The notes under the pieces: generated by a model
Told to the model about the DNA's origin: nothing
Database searches by the model: none
What the model saw: the letters and a program-made list of their open reading frames with translations, nothing else
Position numbers and translations under genes: made by a program
In this document: piece after piece, positions 52,015-64,000 of the stretch
Position numbering within the stretch: the first letter of the stretch is position 1
How the letters are laid out: every line of letters begins with the position of its first letter
From: Brugia malayi
Taxonomy: Eukaryota; Nematoda; Chromadorea; Rhabditida; Onchocercidae
Length of the DNA: 64,000 nt
Direction of reading: 5' to 3'
Assembly: GCF_000002995.4 (NCBI RefSeq)
Contig: NW_025062476.1
Coordinates: forward strand, 3,963,001 to 4,027,000

Positions 52015-55000
52015 TCAAAAAATTAATAAAGTAGAAAGTAAAACAATCAATAGAAATTGTGATAAAGCAGCAATTCGACCACTGTCCGTGTCATCATCCT
52101 GACCTTTTATCGTATTTGATTCGATTGTTGTTACATCCTTGAATATAAAATTATTTTCCACAGGTGCCATCGTTGTATGTAAATTCTGAAATGAAAAAAA
52201 AAAAATCTTTTTTTGAAAAAATTTAAAACAAAATTACGAAAGAAATTCGGAATATTTAGCAATAGAGATAAAATAATATTAAAAATTCAGAAATACTAAA
52301 AAATCATTCTTTATCAACTTAGTTCTGAAAATCAACAACGATAACAAAATATATTGAAGTAAAAAAAAAAAAAAAAAAAAAAAAAACAAAACAAAAAGCT
52401 TTGAATAAATTTAAAACAAAAAAAAAAAAAAAAAGCTAAATAAAATTCATTTAAAAATTAATAGAAAAAAGAAAAGAAAAAAGGAAAAACTATAATTAGA
52501 TAAACTACGATTTTTTTTAAGATGAAATTTATTTACCATCATGCATGATTTTAGTGTGACATCTTTGAGATGTTGACAAAGTTTATCATCTTTATCAGTA
52601 CAAGTACAATCAATAAATGCAGCACCGTGTTGAGTTTTTAAAGTATCATTTAAAAGTTCACGGCATCTTACACTGCAATCACCATGCGATGCTTCAGTTT
52701 CACATTCTGATGTAAATATACCATAACGTGAACTGCACTGCAATGAAATATTGAAATATAAATAAAAGTTTCAAATATTATCTTTAAATGATCAACGTTT
52801 ATTGGAAGTTAAATTAATCCAAAAATGGAACTTTCTCTTCTTTTTTGTCAAACAAATATTTTATTTGAAAATTTTTCTTTTCATAACAAAAAGCTATTTT
52901 AAGTTTGAATTTATTCATCTTTTCTTGAATTATTTTGATTTTAATTGTTTGTTTTTTTTTTCTTTCTTTTAATCGTAAAAATCTAATAGATTTTTATTAG
53001 TTTAATCTCTGAGTTAGAAAATTCACTGTATCGATAGATAATTAGCTAAAAAAAAAAAAAAAAAAAAAATGAAGAGACGAAATGATAAAATGAAAATTTT
53101 TGAGCTATACAAATAAATTATTCCATTAATTGTTTAATGATTATAATTAAATATTTATAATTCAATATTTAGCATATCCAGCAGTTACATTAATTAAAAT
53201 AAACTTTAAAAAGAATTTTATTACACTTCTAGAAATGTAAACATCCTTTGTTAAATTGTTTTAATTTCATTTTTTTTTTTTTTTTTTTTTTTTGTCATGT
53301 CGAAAGTTTTCTTTATTCTCGTGACTCTGGCAAGAGTGAACACTTAACTGAAATTTGTTTTGATCAATCAAATTGAATTCATTTATAGTCTTATCTACTA
53401 GAATCTGTTCAGGACAGGAACAATTAGCAGTAGAAAAAATAAATTCCATTTTGAAATAGTTTAGAGAGCAGCAAAATTAACAAAAAAATTGTGACAGGGA
53501 AATTTTTTCATAATTGGTTAATCGATTTTCAAAAATTTAAATTCATATATTAATATTAAAATAAATATGAAATATATTTGCAAATGAAAAAAAAGTGAAA
53601 TTTACGATCAATTTTTATTTCATATCAAGAATATGTGAAATCACTATTATATATTTTATCTCATCATCATTTTTGTCTTATTTTCGCTTTTTACTTCCAT
53701 CCATAAATTTATGAAAATATTATCGGGACGGGACTAAATTGCACAAAATGTTTTATAAATACACTTTGGATTATTTCAAATTTGCATAATTATTCATCAC
53801 AGAATTAATTACTCCAAAATATTTTTATGAAAAAAATATTGAAATTGGAAACATCTCATCATCTAAAACTAAAAAAAAAAATGATTGCACAACTTAATTT
53901 CTTAATTAAAGTGATGTCAGAGTTTTTTTCTTTTTTTTTCAGAGTAGATAGTAAGATATTAAGACTTTACCGACAGACAAATAATTGGCTATAAAAATTA
54001 ATTATTTCTTCATTTAATTTTAAAGTTCTTTGAACCAATGAATGGTAGTAACTGTAATAATACTTCATTTTTCTGTTAATAATATTTCATTTTTTCCCTG
54101 CATTTTTCAAATATTGAATTATTTTTTTTATAAAAGCAAAAAAAAAAAAAAAATTCTGACAAGAAGAAAATATTTTTTTTCTTGAAAAAAACTTACCATC
54201 AGATCAGCTTCACAGGCTAATTTTGCTAAATTACAATAAATTGGTAATTTTTTCGGGACCAAATTACACAATTCTAATTCGTATCTACCGGGAATGCACG
54301 AAATATCAGTTCGTAGAAGTGAACGCCCCAAACGATTTTGATATAAATTTAGTACTGCATTTCGACACTGTGGTTGACAAGTATTTGTTACACTGAAAAG
54401 TAATTAATTAATTAATAATGTAATATGTTGTTCCTGCAATAATTGTTTTCTCATTCTTTTTTTTTTGCTAATAATCTTTTATTGATTAGTTGCTAATGTT
54501 TAATTTCAAATAGATTTGAACTATTTGTTGTTTGAGATATTCAGAAAAAACGCAAATGTTAAACTTCAACAAATCTTATGTATTTATTCAGTAGCGCTTA
54601 TTATGGAATTTATCAACAAACAAATTTTTTTAATTTTTCGATTACAAAATTCTCTTTTTACTTTTTTTTCCAAATTACTGTTTAATTGGAATTTCCAACC
54701 ATTATAAGAGGTATTTAAAAAATGAAAAACTGAATGAAATAAAAAAAAAAAATTTAATTGAGATGAAAATCTGCACAGTATTTACTAATCAATTGTGATC
54801 GAATATTCGATGGGACATTCGATATTCAATCGGATCTAATTTATTATGCCGAGATGAAAAGCGGAGAATAAACAGATGTTTTAAAAATAAAATTGTTAGG
54901 AAAAAAAAAAAGGTAAATTGAAGCAAATAATAGCAATGAATAAGTCACTCAATGAGAAGGAAAAATTTTTTTTAGAAATGAATTAATGGGATAAATATTA

Positions 55001-58000
55001 TTTTGATTTTTTTAAAAAATAAACTAATTTAATTTAAAATTAAATACTCGAAAAAGTTCAAAACTTCTCAATAAAAAAATTGGACTTTAAAAAAAATATT
55101 TGATAAAGTGCAAAGTGAGAAGGAATAAAACATAAATGACACTTTAGAATGTATCAGTAGATGGCATACAATTAGTCAAAATGTTTAAGGAATTTAGAAA
55201 AACAAAAATTATATTTTATATAATAATGAATTACAAGTGCATTTACTGATAATTCAAAGAGTTAACTTTAAGAATAGTCAAAATTAAACGATAATTTGTA
55301 GAATTTTGATATTTCAATTTGAATTGAAATTCAGAGTAGTATTATTTTATAGAAAACGAATATTTGTTTCGATGTTACGGATGGGATTATTAATTTTGAG
55401 ATATATTTTTGATATAAAGTAAGATTGGGTTGGCAATTTTTATGGAAATGAAAAATTTTGATTTCTTATTTTTAAATTAAAACTATTTATTGTCCAGAAT
55501 TTTTCCGAACTCACATGATAAAGTTTGAAAAAAAAGAAAAGAAAATATAGCGCTTGTAAAAAGTAAGAAAAAAATGAAAGTTTACTTTTTCTAATAAAAT
55601 CTAAAAAAATAATTTGCAATTTACACAAATTAGATTAATAAATTTTTTTTTATTAATTGATATATTGTACAATTTTGGATTTCTGAAATTTTAAATGTTA
55701 ACTCATTTTCATTGCTATATGTTAAATTAGAAAAGAAAAAACGTTTAAGTTTGTAATTTCTTTTTCAATTTTTAAAATAGACTTCTAAAATTTGCATAGT
55801 CAAATTAAACATATAATTTTGTTGATTCATTTAATTGGGTGCCAATTTAATGAAAGAGTATTTTAGATGAATTTGTTATTATAATTGATTCATCTTTCCT
55901 TTCCTAATGTATTCGATGTTTGCTAATTACCATTAATTAGTGAACTTTCAATGCGAAATCCCATTTTTCTGTTTTCTTCTCTACTATTTCCATTAAAATA
56001 TTTTCTCCTTTACTAACCAAATAATTGTAATAATAACTACCGAATATGTCTTTAATCAATAATAATTTTGAGTGAATAATATTTTACCAGAAGTTTTCAT
56101 TCATTTCATTCGTAGTTGATAATGAAATTGAAATTTGGAAGAAAAAGAAAAGCAATTAACTTATTACGTACGTAACTTTGCATACATAAGAGATCGCATT
56201 CAAATAATACGTGATAGAAATTCATGCATTTTTCTCTTATTTTTTTATATTAGAATGATACATGAATAATTTGACATTAACTAATTCATATTTGAAATTG
56301 TAATAATTATATAATTTATCTGAAAAAAAAAGTGTGAAAAAATTTTCCATATATTTATTTTAAGAAAAATTTCTATCTTTTCTAATGGTTAAAAGATTAT
56401 TTTCCTTTTTGCTAAGCAAATAATTCGATGATTTGGTAAGTTTAATTAATTTGGAAGTTGGCGAGAATGGAAAAAAAAATTTAAAAATAAGAAATGAAAT
56501 TGAAATAATTAGTAGTTAAATTCAATGAATTATTTAATTCCAGTGATCTTTTTTTCTTTGTTCAAAATTATGTTTGGATTAGGAAAAGTAAAGAAATAAA
56601 ATGCATAAGCTAAAATTATTATTGTCAATAAGAAATAATCTTTGAAGCAATAATCGAAATGAATGAAAATATTATTGGCCTAAATGATGTTAAGCTTCAT
56701 AAATTCATAGTAATTCAATTAATTATAAATTCAAACTATCTGAACAGAAGAAAAGATGGTAAATTAGTACATTCCGAATTGTGCTATTTCCCAAATATTG
56801 AACAATTCTAATGATCGTTGTTTATTTATAAAATTTGTCTTTTTACCAAAAAAAAGCAAAAGAATTTAGCTGATTCCGGAAATGCATTTTTCGGAATTTT
56901 TTTTTTCGAAAATTTCGGAATCAGTTAAATTACTTGCTCATTCTTCTCCTCACTTTTTTCTCTTCCTCATTTTCTTGTTATTAACCACTATTTTTCAAAT
57001 TTTTTCATCTTAATTTTAATTTACGAAATTTTGAAACGATTTAATGTTTATTCATCTTCCTAACAACCACTTCTATCACAACAATTCAAAATTGTATTGT
57101 GATTTATTTTGAATTGATAGAAGTGGAATGAAATATTCATTTACATTTACTCATTAATCCAGTTTTATTTGCTTAATGCATACTATTTACAGTGTAAACT
57201 AACCATAACAAATAACTCAAAAGTATCTATTTACATTTTAAGTAAAAAATAAAAACAAAAATAATAAAAAAAAAGACTGACACGAAATTTTAAGTTATAT
57301 ACATTACTAATACAATCCAAATTTACGCTATTACAAGCAAAACTTATTAGTCGAACTATAAAATATAAAAATTTAAGTAATTTTCCTTCTTTTTTTTTTC
57401 ACTAACATTAATAATACACTTTGTGCCATAGCAATAACAAAATATAATTTACTAATTCATTTTTCCATTCAGAAATACCCATTTTAACTCTGATGAGGGA
57501 ATTATAAAAATTATCACTAATGACCTCGAAAATGCTTTCAAGTTGAATTAATTCTATTAGAAATGTGCTATTAATTGCTAAGCATTTAATAATTACTGTT
57601 TCAGATGTATGAATGTAAATTTTGATATTATCATCAAATTCGTCAAACCATTTGAGAGATTTTTTAGCACGAATTCGTTTAATTAAGAATACTTAATTAA
57701 ATAATCGGATAATAATTAAATTAAACATCGATGACTTAATCAACTATTCCTTAATGAAAATAGTTAATATTGAAAATGAGAAAAAAACTCATTTCATGTA
57801 AATAAGATACATTTAGTTAATAAAAAAAATTTTTTTGAGTTAGGAAAAAAGTCAAACAATTAACTTATATATGTGATATTCACGTAATATGCAATAATGA
57901 TCCTTCAATAACAAAGTGCATTTTAATAATTCAGACGTTGTCGAAGTGCGATAATCATGAAAAGACGTCAAAGATTAACTTATGAACGTATGATACATCT

Positions 58001-58461
58001 ATTATCACGTAAAAAATTAACTTATGAACGTATGACGTATATATGATCACGCATCTATATATTCATGCTATATCGAATAAGAAATTCCTCTTTATAACTG
58101 TTAAGCAAATCTTGATTTAAACAAATTTGATATTGAAGAAAAAAGCGTAACTCACGTATACCTAACATTTACGTTCTCCATTTTCGTATATTGTTTTTAA
58201 AAAAAAAAAAAATGTGACAGGTAAAAACTTGAATTATAAAAATTTAATACCACTAAAAAATAATTTTGCAATATTTTTTTTTAAATCAAAATTCAAGATT
58301 TTTTATTTTTACCAGGTAGACTGAAGTACGGCTAATCGATGTACACAATCGGTATTCTCTTCACAAGCTGTACTGGCTTGTTGACATTCTGCAGAATAAT
58401 TAGGACTTTGCATCTTGGCCAATTTTATTGCAAACAAGAGGAAAACTAATTGTTGCATCAT
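52015..58461 (-). CDS. GPI-anchored GDNF-receptor/GAS1-like protein
   Basis: Exons 58461-58313, 54392-54197, 52737-52537, 52185-52015; phases close; 238 aa. N-terminal signal peptide MMQQLVFLLFAIKLAKM. Two cysteine-rich GDNF/GAS1 repeats follow: the first from CQQASTACEENTDC through CRNAVLNLYQ to CNLVPK; the second from CNLAKLACEADLMCSSRYG through DCSVRCRELLNDTL and DCTCTDKDDKLCQHL to LKSCM. The spacing of the second matches vertebrate GAS1 (C...CxxxCR...L.DCxC....C..VK...C). After a short hydrophilic stalk the protein ends in a hydrophobic tail (ALSQFLLIVLLSTLLIF) with nothing after it, which signals a GPI anchor near DTDSG. Possible N-glycosylation at NYS and NDT. GAS1 and GDNF-receptor alpha proteins are cell-surface co-receptors; a ligand cannot be inferred. 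The first intron is 3.9 kb, the longest here. Alternative: GDNF-receptor-like rather than strict GAS1 orthologue. Confidence 0.88.
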
Positions 58462-58468
58462 TAGCTAC

Positions 58469-58474
58469 CTGAAA
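58469..58474 (-). promoter_or_regulatory. Candidate spliced-leader acceptor of GAS1-like gene (TTTCAG)
   Basis: Minus-strand TTTTCAG seven bases upstream of the ATG at 58461. Positional inference. Confidence 0.45.
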
Positions 58475-60008
58475 ATTACCCAAAATTTTAACATTCAATA
58501 TTTGCAACGAAATAGATGACATTTGTTCACTAATTATCATACCAGCACTATACTAATGATAACTGATTAATTTCTAATTATAATTAATCATAATTACATA
58601 AATATGCTATCAGTTGTAATTTTTTAAAATATTTTGGAAATATTAATGGCAATAAATATTTTGATCATGGTTTGTTTATCCTCAATTGATTAAATCTCAT
58701 ATATTAAATTAATTATTGTAATAAAGTTTATCTTATATGAAATCGCAAATATGAGTTATGCTGTAAGCGTACTTTTTAAAAAATAAATGAATTCTTCTAA
58801 ATATTTTGCAAATATTAACAATAAATTTCCATTAAGAAAAAAGGAAAAAGAGAAAAGTTGAAATTGATTTATTAAGGGTATTACGTCTGATAAACAATAT
58901 CGCATTTAAGAGAAATATCAATATTTTTTGAGAGTTTTTTTTTTTTTTCTTTTTTTTTAAATGCATGAAAGAGATGAAAGAACAAAAATGAATATAAAGT
59001 ATCAATGTTACAGGTATCGATAACTTTATTAATAAAATTTAAAAGAGATTGGAGAGCAATGATTGAAATTAGATAATCATTTTGAATTTGAAAGTGAACT
59101 AATGACAATGGAAATTTAAAATTCAATAGTTAATAAAAGAATTATGGAAGAGTTTAAAATCGATGTACATCAGCTGAGAAAGCAATAGCAGAACTAATTG
59201 TCTCTTCGTTTTGTCCTTCAATCAGTCCATCCAACCGTCCAAATGTGTCCTCTCATTAACGATGCCTGTCACCATTTCATCTCTACCAATGAATAAGTCC
59301 ACTTGTACTAGGTACTGTTTGTTTAAATTTAAAATGTCAAAAATCTTAATCGCATTTTAAAGTTATACTTCTTACCGATAATCCACTTTAAATTTATATT
59401 TACTTTGAATTTATATTTATAAAAATAGCTTTTGATCTCAAGTGATGGACACTTATTAAAACTAATTCATATTTGAATAATCGCATAACAATTCTATCTT
59501 CTATCTTACGCAATCTTTAAATCTTTTTCTAAATTGTTGAAGTAATTGAAAAATTATCATTTTTAAACTTCAGTATTTATAAAAATGAAATAAATTTGAA
59601 ATTTTTTTTTAGTCTGAAACGAATTCTGAACATCATAAATTCATATTTTCTATATACTCAAGACAATTAGAAAAGTAAATGGTGTAATGAAATCTGTCAA
59701 TTTTCACATACATTTTTTAGAACTATTAAGTTAACATAAAAAATTTTTCTTAATTTTTGCCTCATTTTCGCTCAGTTTACTCATAATAAATAAAATTAAT
59801 TGAAAATACCAAACAATTTTGTAACAATGTAAGGCAGGTAAAGGAAATAACATATTTTAAGGTAGGTAATGCACTACTGATCACCTTAATATCATTATAA
59901 TTTTTGAGAAATGAAATGTTTATATTGAGGTATTTGGGAACAGTTAGACCAGTTGAAGTGGATTTGTTTGTTCGTCTTACATCACGATGTCGTACAGTTC
60001 CAGTTTTA
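58475..60008. other. Upstream region of GAS1-like gene, no gene seen
   Basis: AT-rich except for about 59155-59320, which has more balanced composition (a run with CCATCCAACCGTCC) and could be regulatory or a non-coding exon. The ends just before the repeat array (59900-60010) are also less AT-rich. No exon supported. Confidence 0.4.
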
Positions 60009-61246
<1,238 letters not shown>

Positions 61247-64000
61247 CTTAATTCTCGAGAAATGGAAATGGAAGAATGATTGAGATCGAGATGAATGAAG
61301 GATATTAGAGAGAAATTAAATGAAGAAAGAGTTAGAAGAGACAGGTTTACAACAATTCAATTATTTAGCTCAGTGATTGAATAACCAATCAACTGTACCG
61401 TACAAATGTCAACAATTATCAAATTTACCTCTTCATCTTTCCTCTCCTCTCCTCTTCCTACTTCTCCTTGTCCCTCTACTCCCCATCTACCATCACTAGT
61501 GCCATCTTTTCCTCCACAATTTGACATAAATTTGTATTTTGCTTTATTGTTATTACTGTTATTGTATTTTTCAACTGCCTCTCCTACTAATATATTTTAG
61601 AATGTTGCAATTTGCATTTTATTATAATATTTCAATAGGCAAAATGATCTAATATTTCAGTGATTCAATGATACAATGTTAGAGGAAAAGGATGAAATTA
61701 TATTGAAGTTCATCTTCATCATAAATTAAACAAATCACTGAATCATTATATTAAAGATATTGATAAGCGTATTATCATGATGACATCCTGTGCTATTGTT
61801 GGGATTTTTTTTTTTTCTTAAATAAATGTTTTACCTTAAGGTAATGATTTTCAATATTAATTTCAATCTTGCAAAGATAATTTCCAATTTCAATCTTTTC
61901 AATGCAAAAAAAATATCATTTTATTATTATATTGTTGTAATTTAGAATAATATTATGCGTAATATGATAATATGACATGCAATTGAACAAATTTAAATTT
62001 TAAATTTGACGAATTTGCTATGACACATAATTTTACTCCAACAAATTGGCCTATATTCATCTTTTCCTCCTCAAACAATAATATGATGAATTCAAACATT
62101 CTGCAATTATTATTGCTGAATGTTTGAAATAGAGTATTAGAAATAGCATAGCATGAGAGAGAATTTTGCATAAACATATATCAAATTGATATACAATTTT
62201 AATTGTTCATTATTATAGTTTAACTTTATTTACAATTTCTGAATAAATTTAACAATTTGAAATACTATCAAAAAAGAAAAAAAATTGACATAGTTTTTAA
62301 TTTCAATTTTAACAAATACTTAACTTCATCCTATTATAATCATTTCACGTTATTCAAACAAAGATTAGCGTAAAATTTTGCAATTAGGAATGACCTAACA
62401 AGTTATCGTTTTGAATTTCAATTTAGATCAGTAAGGGAAGTGATGAAAGTTAATGATGAAAAGAAAAAAAAAACCAATTGTCAATGACCAGTAATTAACT
62501 CTTTCATGTTTAAAAAAATAGCATCAAATTACTTCTGTTATAACGATTCATTAATTTGACTGCTCGATAGTATAGGAATATTTGCAAACAATTCTTAATT
62601 ACAAAAATTATAAAAATCTTATCATTATCAGTGAATGATTATATCAACTATTACTGTTGTTATTTTTACTATTATTATTTCTAGAGTATTAGTATTACTA
62701 TTATTAATTACTGCTGTCATTATTATCATTGTTAATTATTACTAACAGCACCACTACTGCTACTACAAGTAATACTACTGTTATCATTCATTATCATTGT
62801 TGTTGTTATTATTGTTAATTACAATTTATTAGTGCTAAATCACATGCTTTTATCACTAATTGATAATCTAATCAAAATTATCTTCACTACTTCACTAGAT
62901 ATCGAATCAAATTATTCCAAAATGATTATTACGAATATAGCTATTGTAATAATGAATGCCTACATATCAGAAATTATCAAACTTTTTGAGAAAAAACATT
63001 CTCATAAAATTGCAAGAAAGTAGAGCTAATTAAAAAAAAAATATTTGAACAATGTCAAAATTTCTAGCTTTCAAGAAAATTTTTGTTTAATTTAACTAAA
63101 TGTGTCAGTGATGAGTAAATCTATCAAAAAAAATCAACATTTTGCAGTAGGAGAGATTCCTCATACAAATAAATGAAATTGATTTTGATATACACATATG
63201 TATATATCCAATTTATTAATCGAAAATAAAGGTTTTGTCACTCTTTAAGATTTAGAATATTCCATAACATATTTTGTTATTTCTTGTAAGTAATTAAAAT
63301 ATTTCATCTTACATCAAATTTTGCTAATTTTTGCAACATTTTGTTGCATAATATAGGCTGGAATCAAAAAATTGATAATAAACTTTTCTATTATCACACA
63401 TCAATCACATAATATTGTCTCTACCACAACTTCTATCACAGCTTTAATTGGCATTTTTAAAGAATTTTTTTATATTTTAACCAACATAATTTTCTTTCTC
63501 CTATATCTACTTTCATAATTTTATATTGAAATTGTTTCTGATATAATATTCCTTTGTTACCAAACTAATCTCTACAAATAAAGCTATTTGCCTTATATTT
63601 ATCATTTTAACACTTAGAAATAAATTTTGTCGTCAATTAAACTGAAGGAAAAAATACAGAAATGTTGATAAATGTCAACTTCTTATATATTTTTACATTC
63701 CATTTAATTTTGACTAAAATTATCACTAACAATTCTTTCCTCCTATTAATTAAAATACGAAAAATTATATGATTGGATGACTGAGATGTCGAATCGTTTT
63801 AAGGATATGTGAAATTTTGACATGTAATTCTACCATATGAAGACATTTGAGAAGGAAGCACTGCAATTTTTCATGCATCATTAAAAATTGAATTCAATTT
63901 AAAATATCTTTAAAATGAAATACATTTATAAACAATTAAACAACAATACAAGTAGCAATTGATTCTTTAACAGATGAAAAGAACAGAAAACAGAAAAACT
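61247..64000. other. No gene seen; AT-rich intergenic sequence
   Basis: Contains a pyrimidine-rich stretch at 61428-61520 (TCC/CCT-rich), TTA/ATT/TGTT low-complexity sequence at 62640-62830 and otherwise AT-rich sequence on both strands. No exon with conserved residues or flanking splice sites was found. Confidence 0.45.

Overview
This is a eukaryotic, AT-rich (roughly 70%) nuclear window with short exons and introns mostly 50-800 bases long, GT-AG splicing and acceptors of the TTTCAG type. A TTTCAG-like acceptor lies 8-56 bases in front of nearly every start codon, as expected for spliced-leader trans-splicing. Together with the protein content this points to a nematode, most likely a filarial/spirurid one; the species cannot be read from the sequence. 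The ORF-sized pieces are exons, so gene models were built by hand from reading frame, splice consensus, phase continuity and remembered homologues. All phases close in the models given. || Layout: (1) <1-6386, + strand: C-terminal 699 residues of the WASH-complex subunit WASHC4/SWIP (5' part outside the window). (2) 7703-12478, +: ArfGAP2/3 (Glo3-type) ArfGAP, 526 aa. (3) 12479-14872: convergent intergenic region with two unexplained minus-strand open frames. (4) 32829-14873, -: APC1 (C. elegans mat-2), largest subunit of the anaphase-promoting complex, 39 exons, 1759 aa. (5) 33748-35023, +: small basic coiled-coil protein of 164 aa, divergent from APC1. (6) 40243-35720, -: secreted cysteine-rich protein of 347 aa that I do not recognise. 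(7) 50326-42419, -: SLC26 (sulp) family anion transporter with STAS domain, 837 aa. (8) 58461-52015, -: GPI-anchored GDNF-receptor/GAS1-like protein, 238 aa. (9) 58475-64000: no convincing gene; dominated by a (TATC)n array of about 1.2 kb. || The genes do not form a pathway. Two serve membrane traffic (WASHC4 on endosomes, ArfGAP2/3 on COPI vesicles), one cell division (APC1), one anion transport and two the secreted or cell-surface compartment. There is no mobile element, CRISPR array, rRNA or tRNA that I can support. The most interesting unexplained items are the secreted cysteine-rich gene, the GAS1-like surface protein, the two minus-strand frames between ArfGAP and APC1, and the conserved TP/SP-rich loop of APC1.
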